From Eopsaltria australis (Eukaryota > Chordata > Aves > Passeriformes > Petroicidae), in assembly GCA_034509425.1 (NCBI GenBank), contig JAVTVJ010000372.1, positions 1,779,274 through 1,843,273 on the forward strand: a DNA stretch of 64,000 bases, read 5' to 3'. The position numbers and the translations under genes were made by a program. Position 1 is the stretch's first letter, and the number at the start of each line of letters is the position of its first letter. A model generated the notes under the pieces. It had not been told where the DNA came from and did no database searches. It saw nothing but the letters and a program-made list of their open reading frames with translations. Shown here piece after piece: positions 1-13,800 of the stretch.

Positions 1-3000
1 AACCTGCATTTGCAGGAACTAATGCAGAGAACCTTGATATACTGACCGTTAAAACATGTTGCTATTACCCATCAGGGAAAAAGCAAAGTTATTTCTATAA
101 TTTATTTCATTTTAAGACCTGATTTTTTCAAAGTGGGAAGATCATTTCTACGACTTTGTTATGTGCTTTTTTTTCCTTTTTTGAAATTATTTGGATTTCC
201 TAAATTGATAAGACTTTAAAGAAATGATAACAAAATCGATTTCACAATATAGGCACAGAAGTAAAGAATTACACTTGCCACTTCTCACTTGCAAGTACTT
301 TATTTACTTATTAGTAGAGGACTAATGCTCTAAAATTTCTTGATCTTATGTTTGTAAACACTTTGAGAAGCTTCAACCAATGAAAGTGCAAAAATGATGA
401 AACTTTAAAAATTTTATTTGTATTTACACTTTTAATTATATTAAGAGTGAAATAGTATAGTACTAAGAACATAATAAAAGTATCCAAGACTTGCCAGATG
501 AACTGTATGTCTGATTTAGGCATAGATTACTCATTTTAAATATCTTAAGAATAGGTCCTGTCTGCAATGAATGACAGTTTATGGGGTAAATAGCCAAAAC
601 TTTTACCTGGATTATTAAGTGAGTGATTAAACCCCAATCTTTTAGATCAGAATCAGACCTTTCAGGTCTTCTTAAAAATATATTTGTATGTCTTTTTCTT
701 ATATACTTCATATAATTTTTCATTAGTTTTCTTCCCTCTTCTTTGATGTCAATGTCAATGCCAAAGAAGTGTAGGCACAAAAATCTTATCCAGAGTTGTA
801 GTAATGATTTGTAAAAATATTTTTTACTTATAAAGCTCATTATCCATATATCACAGTGAAATGTTAGGCAAACGTAAAAGAGATTTCAGTTTTTACACAG
901 CAGTGCCAAGTTTGCTTCCAAGTCTTGTGGTTCAGATTGGGTCAAAATACCATCTGTACATCTGCTGAAGAATTCACTGGGGAAATATCTGGGCATTCCA
1001 CTTCCCAGCCTCTTTCAGAGTTTGTCTCAACAAGTCAGGAGTTTTCAGCCTCTTCTGAAAGTCTGTTGTGCAACTCAGGAAAATACCAGTGACTCTTCCT
1101 GTTAATTGCTTGAACCCCTAAGAAGGGGTTCACTAGTTTCTCTCATTACTTACAGGTGATCTCACTTAAAATGTGTCTTCCTACAAGCCTGGTGCCTTGG
1201 TTATGACTGACTGAAAGCCCAGAGGTTAATCAATGAAGTTTGACCTCTCATATGGAGCAAAACAGGCAGGATCCAGAGGCACAAAGAAACCCAAGAAAGT
1301 AAGGCCACATCACTGAAAAATGTACACTAGGAACTTGTTGAATGCTGGTGCTCATTGCTGTTGAGACAGAAGAAATAAACTCAACTCTCATTTTGCCCAT
1401 ATAGAAGCTGTGGGGCCTTTTCATGGGATTTTTTTCTTCTAGTTTCAGAAACTAAGCTAAGAATCCATGGACTTAAAGCATCACAGGGGCACATGTAAGA
1501 CCTACTCCTGTGCTGTGCCTGTGCTGAGCTTGGGAAGATTCCTAAAGTATATCAGAAGCCCAGCTAAAATAAATCTGTGCACCAGCTTCTGAGAAATTCT
1601 TTCACATAATTCAATTGAACACCAGCTTACAAGTGTTGTGCATGTAGTCTTTGCTGATTGGTGAAAAAACCATCATTATGGTACAAGACCTCTGCAAAGA
1701 GTTCAGTAGGTATAAGTAAGGCAGGATATCTGCTTTTTTTCTCCCTTAATACTCTATCAAGTCTATGTTGAAATCTTTCTCACTGTTAACTTCTGCCACC
1801 TCTCTGCCACTGGCTGAAAAAGAGGTGAGTTTCTGCTATTTTCTGTCAACAACTACTCCCTCCAACACTACCTTATATTTTTGTGCAAGCCCAATTTAGT
1901 TGTGTCATTCTTGAGAAAGTTTCTGTAGAACAAAAAACCCACTGAAGACGTTTATTATTTTAATGACTAACATTGCCATGAAACAGCATTAAACAAATAC
2001 CATCTTGTGAATATTGATTGTCTGAAAATTATTCTATAAGAAATTTTAGCTAAAGTATGGCATATTTCTTACAGTACTGTTTTCCTCTCTTCACTTATTA
2101 ACCCTATATCTCTTTCCTTACTTTTTTCATTTCCATGTAAATTTTGTGTTGATACAGACTATTATCACAAATATACAGGAACTGATACATTACAGACAGA
2201 ACTATGCTGAAACAGTAGAAGTTTCACTACTATATCACTAAATTAATTATGCAGAAAGGTGCCTGCATGACCTGGAAATGCTAATTGGCAGGCTGCAATT
2301 ATTCTCATGGGTCAGTACAGTTTGAAGAGAAAGAGCTGAGGTGGACTCAGTGATTATGACTCTAGTGACCCAGACCAAGGTGCAAGAACTAGGTTTTCTT
2401 GATTGCTACTGCAAATTTCAACACATATTTTGTCAGTCTGTATACCACACTCAAAAAAAAAAAATGTGCCCAGCACATTTTGGCAATCTAACTGTTCACA
2501 CCAGTCAGCTTTAGCATAACCACACTGTTTTCAATGATAAGATATTTTTACAGCATGGATTAGCAAGGCTGTGCGAGTTGGCTTAAAATCCAGAGACCAA
2601 ATCCTAGTACTATTAAGTTACCAATGCAGGCATAACTAGAAAAGATATAACTACAGTCCAGTGAATTTGTGTTGGAGTTAATGCAGCTTCAGGGAGCTGC
2701 AAAGTTTGGCTGTACAGGTCTTGGTACAAATTGAATGTGTCTGGCTTTCTCCCTGTCACCACATCATTGCTGTATGTATAATGCAGGCATGATTTTAAAC
2801 CTCCAAGTTAATGTTAACACAACAAAAATTAAGTTCTAGCTGATGCATTTTTAAAACAAATGTGCAGTGAATAAACCTGCCAAAAGTCAGGATAGTAACT
2901 AAGTATGAATGACTGTATAGGATGTATGATCTTAGCTGTCATTCTGATAAGGAAAGCTTGGCACTGAACATTTGATCACCATGAGCAAAGTGTTCTTTTT

Positions 3001-4830
3001 TATAGGATCTCCTGCAAACAACAGGGTGGCAGGGAAACCACTTGGCAAGAGAAATACCTTTCAGTCTCTGAAAAAAAAAATTATTCCATGGAGGCTGACT
3101 TATTTATATTCCTTTTCTCAGGGAGAAAAGGATTCCAGAGACAGGTAGGGAATGAAACTCACACAAATTCCTGGGATACATCATGCCATGATGAACAATT
3201 ATGCAGATTGAGCACATCAAGCTTCATAATACATGTGTCTATAGGACACTTGCAAAATGGTTTAGTCAGAGTTGCTGTAACTTTAAAAATATGCCTTTAG
3301 TTTGAAGATAACAGGATTAAGGAGATATCTTACTGAAATAATATAAAACATTTTTATAACTTGCCTGTCCAACCCAGTGGCCTCTTTGTTTCCTTAGTGC
3401 AAGATACTCTTTCTGCATTTAAGCTTGAGAAAGATAGGGATAGTTATTTATGAAGCTATGCTGGATGTTAGGAGAAACCTAAACAAAGCTGGTAGGTGTA
3501 AGAGCAATCCTTTATTCAGAAACATATCAATGGAGCCAAACAGCTGAAAGAATGATCACTCAAATTATAAGTACACACAATGCCATGCTAGAAGTCAAAG
3601 GGTTCACATGGGATTAGTAGCACACAAAATTACGGTGATTAGAAGTCAAAGAGCAAAGAAGCCACAAAAGCCAGAGTTGCATAGTCCTGTGATGAAAATT
3701 AGAACTAGGTGAATAACCAGGGTATCTATTATATGTTTGTATATTACATATGCTTCAGATTAAAACTGTAAAGAAAAGCTTGTGGATTTTTTTTTCTTTT
3801 AAATGTCCTTCTCAGGTAAGGAACTAAGATAATTCTAATGTAGAGAATTTAATTTCAGGCTTTTTCAGTACTCCTGCCCATAGCTATCTCACAGTTCTAG
3901 GAGGCTTCACTTTCCCTCTGTCAAGGTTTCCTCCTGTTAAGTAAAAGAGGTGTTCTTTTATTCTAGTACCAAAGTCCCATTTTTGTGTCAGTATGTGAAA
4001 TTTCACTAAACTCTTAATTCATATTTGGCCATATCTAACTGGTTCATTTATATTTAGAGGGAAAAAAGGTTAAGAAGAATTTGGATAACAAGCAGAAAGG
4101 AATGTTTCATTTTAAATGATTTTTCATTTTTAAATGAATGTTATCTGATGTAATAAAAAAGGTTGAAGCAAAATATATCTCTGTTATCAAAACACAACAT
4201 TTCACTGGCTCAAACCATTTTTGTTATGGCTGCTTTCAAATGGATTAAAATGAAAGCATATTTTGGAATGGAAGAATTTGCAAAATTAGATTTCCATATT
4301 CCTATTCTACTTAGAGTGATAAATTATTCATCTTCAGTAAATAGGGACTCAAATCCATGATTGCAAGATATGCAGTGTGCATAACATTTAGATCTTCCAT
4401 CTCTACCTTTTTGTTTTGTACAATAATATTGAATCCACAGCACAATTGTTATAGACCTTTCAATTCCTCAATCTACCTTAGTAGACAGGAATTCAGGTCT
4501 TTCTGCCCAAAGAGAACCTTCTGTTTAATCTTCTGACAGTAGAGTTGTGACCTTTCTATTTCAACAGAATGGTCTTTGCTCTGCAATGTCCTGTTAGGTG
4601 CATGCAAGAAATTTCAAAACACACATGAATGTGGATAGTACAGTAGCAGCAGAACTCTTCAATCAACATCACAATGCCATTGTGGGCTTTGATGCCAAAC
4701 AAATACACGTCCTGAACTGCTTACAGAGAAATGTATACTGACCCCAAAGTCTGGAGATGGACAAAGACTCAGATGAGATCACTTCTGGTAAAGTGCTGCT
4801 CCTGTAAAAGCAAAATACACCCCGTCCCCC

Positions 4831-4833
<3 letters not shown>
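1..4833. other. Non-coding AT-rich host DNA, no gene seen
   Basis: No open frame here has a recognisable domain or coding character; the longest are short, AT-biased and unsupported. I see scattered homopolymers, for example an A-run near 2452, but no repeat family I can name. It is best read as intergenic or intronic bird DNA. Confidence 0.7.

Positions 4834-4872
<39 letters not shown>
4834..4872. repeat. (CA)n microsatellite
   Basis: About 19 uninterrupted CA dinucleotides, preceded by a short C-rich stretch. A pure run of this length is likely polymorphic in length between individuals. The Cys-Val repeat frame on the opposite strand is a by-product of the repeat. Confidence 0.97.
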
Positions 4873-4874
<2 letters not shown>

Positions 4875-7800
4875 CTTATAGGTATAATAACATCTCAAAT
4901 CACACAGAAAAAGGTCTGATCTTTCCAACAAAGAAAGCCAGTGCCGTGCCTGGAGTTTCTCTTTTCTCCCAGGTCCTTTCCAATAACATTTGGCTCAAGT
5001 TCAGCATGTTACAGGGCTCCCAAGCCTCTTTCCCAGATATATCTGTCTTGTCTCTCTGGGTAAAAGAAACTTATTTCTGGCTCTCTGTCAAGCTCCCCAC
5101 AACCTTGTATTACCAAACAACAATGTTGAAGGCAGGAATGCATACTTTTACTTTGATTTCCACAGAGAATCATAATTCTTCTCTGCTTCTTTCTCCCCTC
5201 CTCCTCTCCCCTTTAGGTGACAAATGGCTCTCTAGAAGTCACCCATCTCTTCGTTTTGACCTTCTGTTCACCTCCTCCATTTTTTTTCCTCTGCCCTGGC
5301 CGATTCCAATTTGGGTAATTATTCTGTCTACAGTACGTAAAATTCTCTCTTTTGTTGTAGTCAACGATAATATCCTTCTCCTTCTGTTCTTAAATGTAAT
5401 GCTATGCCTTGATAAATCATTACTGTGGTTTACCCCAAAAGGGAAAGAGTGAGTGATTCAGGACTGATATCTTTTTATAAAGTCATTCCAGTGTTTAGGA
5501 ATACTTTGAGATGAGTGGTGTTATATTATTAGTCCTTAATCCCTAGATGATTTGCATTACAACTATTATTCTCTCTATTGTACAGCTTTTTAAAGGGTGC
5601 CTATTTATTAAAGTGAATTGACACTAAAAATATGTAAACCTTTGCCCGTGGAAAAATGAAAATTGCCATAGCTTTGGAAATGTTTTAGCAAACTGAAATT
5701 CTAGCTGTTCTAAATACAGCACTGAAGCGACATGAAATCCAAACTGTGATATTTTTCTTTTCCCTAAGCCTTCATTTAGATCCATATATTCTTATTCTTA
5801 CTACAAAAAGAAAATATTTACAGACAAAAGATGTAACAGTTTTGGGTTTTTTTTGTCTTTCATCTTTAGAAAGGACCAATACCTTTCTGAAAACTTGAGT
5901 CCATCTTAAAAAGTATTTCTCTTATTGTGCACATCAAGTCATGCCTCGGGTTGAAACACTTTGTAGATGAGGACAGCTGTTTGCTATGAAGTACCCATTG
6001 TTATTTTTGAAACAGATGCTTTGATTTGTTGGAAAGAACTAATATGTGCTGATTTTAGCCCCAATCCAGTATGACACACAAGCATGTGCTTAAATCTATC
6101 GTTACTCGGAAAAGCACTTTTACATATGTTAAAAATTAAGAATGTGCTTAAGTGCTCTGCTTAATGGGGATGATCTTGAGCACATATTTAAGTGCACTGT
6201 TGAATCAAGGCCAGAATGCCCAACCTTAGTTATTGTGAAGTTTGCTATCTTTTTACTGCTTGAAGTTCAAACAACATAGCAATGCTTTATTTCATGTCCT
6301 TTGCAAAGGAGGCAATTGCATACTTGACAAGAAAAAAGAGTTTGTTACATCTTGCAAGCCAAGTAGTGGGGAGGATGGAAAAGCCTGCATAAAATTACCA
6401 GGCTCCCCTTTCTTACACTGGTAAGAATGTGAGATGTGATTCCATCTGTGACTGCTCTTCAATGCCTGTGAATCTGTTTCAGATCTCAGCTGGTTATTTA
6501 TAGAGCAAGAGCTCCTGATTTTTGCCCTGCTTCACCATCTGACTGTGGTCAAAATGACATTTTCCCCACAGACTGCAGCTAGTGTGCCCTGCATTCCTGT
6601 TTGCAGAAGGTACATAGAGGAAAAGCAGGTGCTACTCTCACTTTTTATATGAAGATATTGGACGTCATCTGTTCCCACCTTGATTTGGTCAAACCCTCTG
6701 CCCAATGCTTTGATAATTTCTTACTTGAGGAAAACTGCCAGATTCCATACCAATCTTTTATTCTGTGATATTTCTGACATATAATTCCCAGTGGAAGCCA
6801 TCTACACCCCAATATTCTGGAAATACCTGGATGGATGATTTTCTTCTGTTTATTAAATTGTGTAGCATTAGGGTTTTTTTCAGTCATTTACAATATCCAT
6901 GGTGTCAGACTCCATGTAAATTTCCAAATACAATGTATAAGAAAAACTGGATACTTTTTTGCAATTTTAATTACTCTTCAAAATGACAGAGGATTGAAAA
7001 ATTATACTCAAATCTTTGCCTTCCTTTATATGCAGATCTGAACACTTGGTCTGTTCTGAAACAAATAGCTAGACCAAAATCTTGGTGATTTACTTTTTTG
7101 GGTTTAGTTGGAATCTCCCATCTTTCAAAGGTGTCTGAAAAATAGCAATGCAAGTTTGATATGTGACATATCAAGCCTCAGCTATATCTTCAGATTATAT
7201 CTGTTGTCAGCAGCAGAGAGACAATAGATCTATGTGGGGAGCAAGATGGATTCCCCTCTGCTTCGAGTGTCGTTGAAGATGCCAGTTGTGTTCTGATTAT
7301 GGACATTTTTCATTAGTTCTTATGATGAAAGACTGAAGACTAAAACAAGGCTTGTCTCCCATGTTTCAGCTTGAGTTTGCAGTACTGGCTGTCAGAAATA
7401 TCATCTTTTGAAGTCCTTAATGCCATTTATACATGTTCATGCATAAAAGTATAATTGCCATTTATCTAATGAAAAACATATCCTGACAATTTTCCACATT
7501 GCCTCATATTTATTGTATGTTCTGTTCTGCTGTTTCTTCTAATATCCTCATCTTTAGTCATATTGTAGTAACAATATACATCAAGCTTATAATTAAAACA
7601 TTATGAAAATCATGAAAAAAAGAAAAATGTAAAAATAAAGATCAATTACATTTAATAGTTTGGTGATGGAAATGCACATTCAGAGCTCAAATTTACTACA
7701 AAGCCACACTCAAAGTATTTCAAAGCTATGGATTCACTGCAAAAAATCCTGCTTCTGTAATTGTCAGAAAAAAACCTAGCAGTGGTACTGTTTAAAAACA

Positions 7801-10800
7801 TCGAAGAACCACTGTCGTCTTCTTCCCTACCTCTTTAAAGGGAGGGATTAGTTGAAAAGCAGTTCAAAGTGTAAGCCAGAGATGTTTCAGGAAACTTCAG
7901 AATTCGGAGCAGGTGTTTTTGCCATATGTGCTAGCAGTACATCCAGTAGCAGTGCAAGTCATCCTGGTTTAAAGAAGAAGAAAACCTGACTCAATATTCC
8001 CAGCAGATCTTCCAGACAATTAATCACAGGTTGAGGAATCGGAAGATAGGAACAAGCAGAAAAAGGAATATTTTATGAGGGTTACTGTGAGGATGAAAGA
8101 AAGGAAATCATGCTTAAAACATATTACCAATGTGAGTAAAGAAAGTCAGAAGTTTCTTATTTGTTAAAATCCCACTGATTCTCAGCTGAATTCACACAGA
8201 GGACATGTTTTCATGACAGACCTATGGAAGACTGACACCAGAATTAGTGCATTCAGGTCGCCCTTCTCTAACCATAAAGCACTCCTGTTTCTTAAGTGTT
8301 GCTGCACACACCTAAGGTAATACTTTCCATAATTCTCCTTTCTGCAGTGCAGTGGACTGCTCACTGATTATTTCCTGGTGAACAACTACAGAACTTGCCT
8401 GTTCCTAGCCAGTTTGGGGACTTTAAGGTGGGGAGTAGAAGATGTCCAGCCTTTAAATTCTTGCACAGTTAGGTGATTTTTTTACATGGAAACAAAATCC
8501 CAGTATTAGTTGGATAGTTCCAGACAGCCCAAGTATAAAGCACAAATCATTTCTAGTGCAAGAGTCTGTGGACAGAAGGGGGTTTGGGCCCCAGCTAGCG
8601 TGCAATGTTATATGTGAATATCACTCAGATTTCATACAGAAGAAGATTCTATTCAGTAGTATAAACCATGAATAACTGGCCTGGAATCTGACCTTTTGAA
8701 AAATATAAGCAAAGGAGTTGTTCCACTTGCTCTGCTCTGTGAAGCTTCACAGATAAAAAGCACAATCACTCCCAACTTCTTGTCCTTACTAATATCAGTT
8801 ATTGCTGTGGTACTTGGCTAAAAAGACAAGTCATACCTTCAGTCTGCCCTTACCAGTAAGACATCAAAATCATAGTTTCAGCATACATAAACCAGTGCTC
8901 AGTGGAAATATTTTGTACTCAAAGCAAAATAGGAAAGGCCAGAGGGTTTTGCTATGCCTGCTCAAAGGAAGAGAAATGTCACTTGCAAAAGAGTAAGTAT
9001 GGAGACGTATCTACTTCTTAGCATCTCCGCACCAAGGAGCTTAAAGGAAGGTGGGGAATATAACTTTGTGTCCAATTGCATCACGCATCATTCTGTGACA
9101 AAATGTGCACTACAAATGACTGTATTTTTTTACCATTATGTACTGGAACTGTCTCCAGAATTGGGCATCTTAATATTGCCCAAAAATCCAGTGCAGAGGA
9201 GATCACAATCCAACATTACTGGCTTTAAGGTAGTCATATAATTTCCTCTCTGGAATATGGCATCTGCAACCAAATGCTATAGACTGAATTTTGCAACAGG
9301 ACTGCTGATAAATAAATATTCCCAGTGGGAGCCAACTGAGCAGTGTCCCACAGTGTCATGAGCTGTTTGTTATTGCTGACCAGTCCACGCCTCTGCACAG
9401 TGTACAGCAGCAGCATACAGAGAAGCTGTCCTACCTTCTAGGAAGAGATTAACTTGGCCGAGCCTATATTTGATTAAATTCTCCACTAAACTGCTAAAAC
9501 ATTTTCAGTCTTGAGAGCATATCCTGAGAGATGAGAAAGGAGGTAATTTGCAGGTTTTTCAGCATCATCATGGAGAGATGATGGTCTTGCAGTGAGATAC
9601 AGCTTATGCAGTTTTAATGTCAACATTTTAGATAATTGTATGTGAGCAAGTCACCATAGACTGCCTGCATCGCCCATGAAAATAAGTCAGCAATTTTGGA
9701 ACACAGTTCCTCTGGCCTATATTAAATGACTGGGAGCTGACTCATATCCCAGAAATGCCTGTTTGTCTCATTTATGGAAGGGGTCTTTAGGATGAATTCT
9801 TGAGAAAGAAAAAATATTATTTTATGTTATAGACATCTCCAGCCAGTCAGATGAAGCCTGTGCAGGGAGACTAACAAGGCACAGAGCAGAAAAGACTTAA
9901 GCCAAATGTACCGAATATTTTTCATTCTGATTCACTGAGAAATTGTTCTGCAATCTTCTCAGCACAAAGTAAATGAATACGGTACAGCTGCTCTCCAAGA
10001 GTGCACATCGAAATATGGGACTGGCTGCAGGAATGATGAGGCCCACAAGAGATTACTCAGCTTTAGACAAAACCATTCCTTTTAGTTTGTCAGTCTATTC
10101 ATTTAGGTCTGCATTTTTGCTTACCTTCCTATCTTTCAGAAGACATCTTCAGAAAAAAATTATGCAAATTTTGTGAGGATACCAGAAAACATATTTTTCC
10201 CTTGTGGCAGAACAAGATTGGAATTTTTTATTGATCTCACTCAAACCACTGCAAATCAGGAGCAATTACATCAAAATCAATGGTGATAACCTAGTAGGGA
10301 GTGAGAATCTGGGCCTACTATTTTTAAAATGCCAGCAAATCTTACCTTACTTGAAGATGGAATGATGCAGTTTGCTTCTAATGAAATGGTGTGGTCTTTT
10401 TTATGTAACAGAGAAACAGCATTCTAGCTGAACTGTTAAATAAAAGTTTTCACTTAACTTACAGTACATTTTACTGTTATCAAAAAAGCATTTGGGAATA
10501 ATAGTTTCCAACGAGTCTCTGCTGAAATTTTGGGATAATAAACTTTTATATCTTAATATTTATGATTCTAATAAACTACCACAATATTAAAATGAAAGAT
10601 ACAAACTCTGGGGTCAAAAACTACAATTTGTTGTAAGGCAAAACAATTTTGAATAATAAACCACTATTGAAATCTAAGATCACTTCCTATAATTTAATAA
10701 GTAATCCCCTTGGTGATATATCCCAGATATTAAACTAGTTTAGCTCACTTGGACCAGCTGTTTTAAATTGATACGTAGCATTCTGCCAAATGATAATACA

Positions 10801-13800
10801 AAACTAAGCATGAAATGACACGATAACCATTTATTCATTATTGGTCACAAATTGGCTAATCAGGAGCAATTAATTCATTCATTATTGTTAATAGTAGTGA
10901 ATGACAAGTATAAAGATAATACCTTGTTTATTAGCTCAGCTATAGCAGTGTGGGATGTCAGTTGACCAGATGTAAATGTTTGATTGGATAATATATCTCA
11001 CAGCTCCCAATCCACCTAGCACGTGCCAAAGCAGTTAGTGTTTTTTCACCACAAGCATCCAGCTGCAGACTATAAGTGTTTCCATAATGAAGTCAGTTTA
11101 GCTTGTACTTTTAAAACTTATTCAAAGGATACTATTCGAGTCTGAGAGAAAAAACATTTTCAAAAGGGTCTGCCATGCACAACCAAAAGTAGTCCATGAA
11201 TGTATCTTTCACTATAGTTCAAAGACACTGGTGTTAGACTAGTCAGTCATTAGAGGAGATGACAATTTATCCATTACTTGTTTCATATGAATGTTTACTG
11301 ATGCTGCTGATGCATCAAGTTCAAACTTTTCAGTCCTATGTGTGATTCACCACAGAAACTGCCCTACAACAACCACTTTAGAAAGACTCTGAGCCAAGGT
11401 CAAAATCATGACATACTGAGTCTTGATACTCAGTGGTTATGGTTTGCCTTATAGCTGCATGAGGAGGTTCCCTTCCCACTCCAAATGAGTGTGTGAACCC
11501 TAAAATTTATTAGTTAAAAGTGAAAGTGGAAAAATGCTGTTCCACTCTATGGCATAAGACTTTTCTCAAGAATAGGGCTTTGAAGGCAAGGAAATGCAAG
11601 CAGCAGCCAGCACAACTGACACAGAATAGAAACTTGTGGTGTCTGGTTCCCAGAGCAGGTGTTGATGCTGTTGGGCACTGTCTCCTTCTCTGGTCAAGGA
11701 GCTGAACATAGTGTTGGCCATGCAATAGGACAGGCTACAGCCACAAGGACGTGGAACCACATCCCACAGAATCTGATGTGCTTGAGAACTACGTTGGCTT
11801 GAGGTCTATAAAAATGACAGTTTTATTTACACAATTTTTCCATTCTGCTTTACTGAAGGGAAAAGAGAAAGATTGCTTAACATGCTTCCAATTTGGTTTT
11901 TTTTGTTTTCCTTTATTGGAAAAAAGTAGTGCTCAGGAAATAACTAATGTAACTGACAGTACTGACTTGGATGAAGAAGGGGTGATGGCAAACAGGGACA
12001 GCTCTGTTGGAGAGTGGTGGATGACAGGTTCTTTACCCATCCAGAAAATCCTTCTTCAAACAAGTGCCCTTTGTGGGTGGGGAAAGGTGACCAAAAATAT
12101 TTCCATTTGTGAAAGAATTGTGGTCTAACCTCAGATCAACAGACCTAATCAACACTAATCCAAGCAAGCACTTAGCCCTGTTGCAAAAAAAGCATTACTT
12201 TGAAAGCTCAGGAAAGTCAGCTATGAAATACAAAATGTAGGTCTATCCCCAACATTTCTGGCTGATATTAATGGAAATGCCAGTTTAGCCCCAGAATAAA
12301 GATTGGTTGTGCTGGGGGAACATAACAATTCCCTAGGAATTACCACTTGATTGCTTATTGCCAAACCCTTAGTGGTGTCAAATATTCCACAGAGGTCAGA
12401 AAGAGCTATGTAGAACTGTCAGTGCTGCTAAAAGTTTATGCTGGATCATTGGAGTGTGGCTTGTGGACTGAAGTGGTCACAAAGAAACAATGTTTCTTTG
12501 CCACTCATAGAGGGATGCCAAATACCTTCTGAGTTTTGCAGTAATTTATATAACTGAGGCTGTGTGCTGAAACAGCGCTGTCCAATCAGATCAGGGCTAC
12601 AGCAATGGCATCTCTTCTGAATATCATATTTGTGGTTTTCCTCTTTCGTTATAGCTGACCAAATCAGGGTAAGATGCTGAAGCAAATGTTAAACCCATCT
12701 CTTTTAAACATGACATCTTTGTATCTGATCCCCATCTGACTTAGAGGGGAAAATAACCGTATGATGATAACAAAGTTGTAGCTCTTTTTTCCAGGCCCTA
12801 AAGCAGCTGGGTTTCTCCATTTCTATAATTTAGAAAATACAACAAAATTCTTTAGAAATAGCAGTTAGGATTTCCTCTGTTTTACAAAGCAGCAAACACT
12901 CTGGGGGGGCTCAGAAATAATTCTAAAGTACTGTTTCAATATGTTTGAAATCACTGACTATTCTCAGCTATATGGGAACACTCACACATGCATACACAAA
13001 CAGCTCTTGCAGGAAATCAGAGCATCTGATGGAAAAGGTTCACTTTATTCTGGGTGATCTCAGCTACATTATTTACACACAGAAATCTCTTAGAGGGAAC
13101 CATAAAAAGCAGATCAAAGTGCAGTGACTTTTAGTGCCCCTCCCTCCCAAGCTCTACAACACATTTTGCAGTTTATCTTCCTGGTCAGTTTCTTCCAGAT
13201 CTCATAATAAAACAGAGTACATGAAAACTGAAACTTTTCAGGAAGAAAATGTTCTTAAATATTTTCTTTTAGAAACTGATTCTCCTCCATTGGATTTTTT
13301 TCATATTTTTTTAGAATGTTTCATTCTTCTCTCTTCTTGCTCTGTAAGGGTCTCCCTTAGGAGATGAATGTATGAACATGGGGATGATGTCAGACCCTGT
13401 GCTTTGTGTGCCTCTTGCTTTGGTACCATTAAAGTAATCTAAATCACCATCTTTGCATTTTGTTCCTCTCCTGAGTAGGGAGCAAGGCTGTTTGCAGAAC
13501 TACCAAGCCCCTATGGTAGGTGTGGTCCTTCAGACACCTGCTGGGATGATCTGGATATGGGACCTGCCATAGGCAGGAAGCATTGGATTTAATTCTGCAT
13601 GTTTAGTCACGAAATTGGAGCAGAGCAGGGCAGCTTGCCATATTTGCTAAAACTGGGCCTGTGTGCTACCACTTGCAAATAAGAAATCAGGACTCAGGGG
13701 ACTCAAATTCTGTTCAAAAGAAGATTTCTTACATAGACCTGAAATAATTGACTCACCCCTCCACACCTCAGGTCTTTCCACATAACTCTGTCATCTTTAG

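Noticed and set aside
4669..4869. Minus-strand frame with a Cys-Val repeat
   Set aside because: Produced by the (CA)n microsatellite.
4946..5452. 168-codon plus-strand frame as a host gene
   Set aside because: No recognisable domain, no splice context that I could support, and AT-rich surroundings; chance is likelier.
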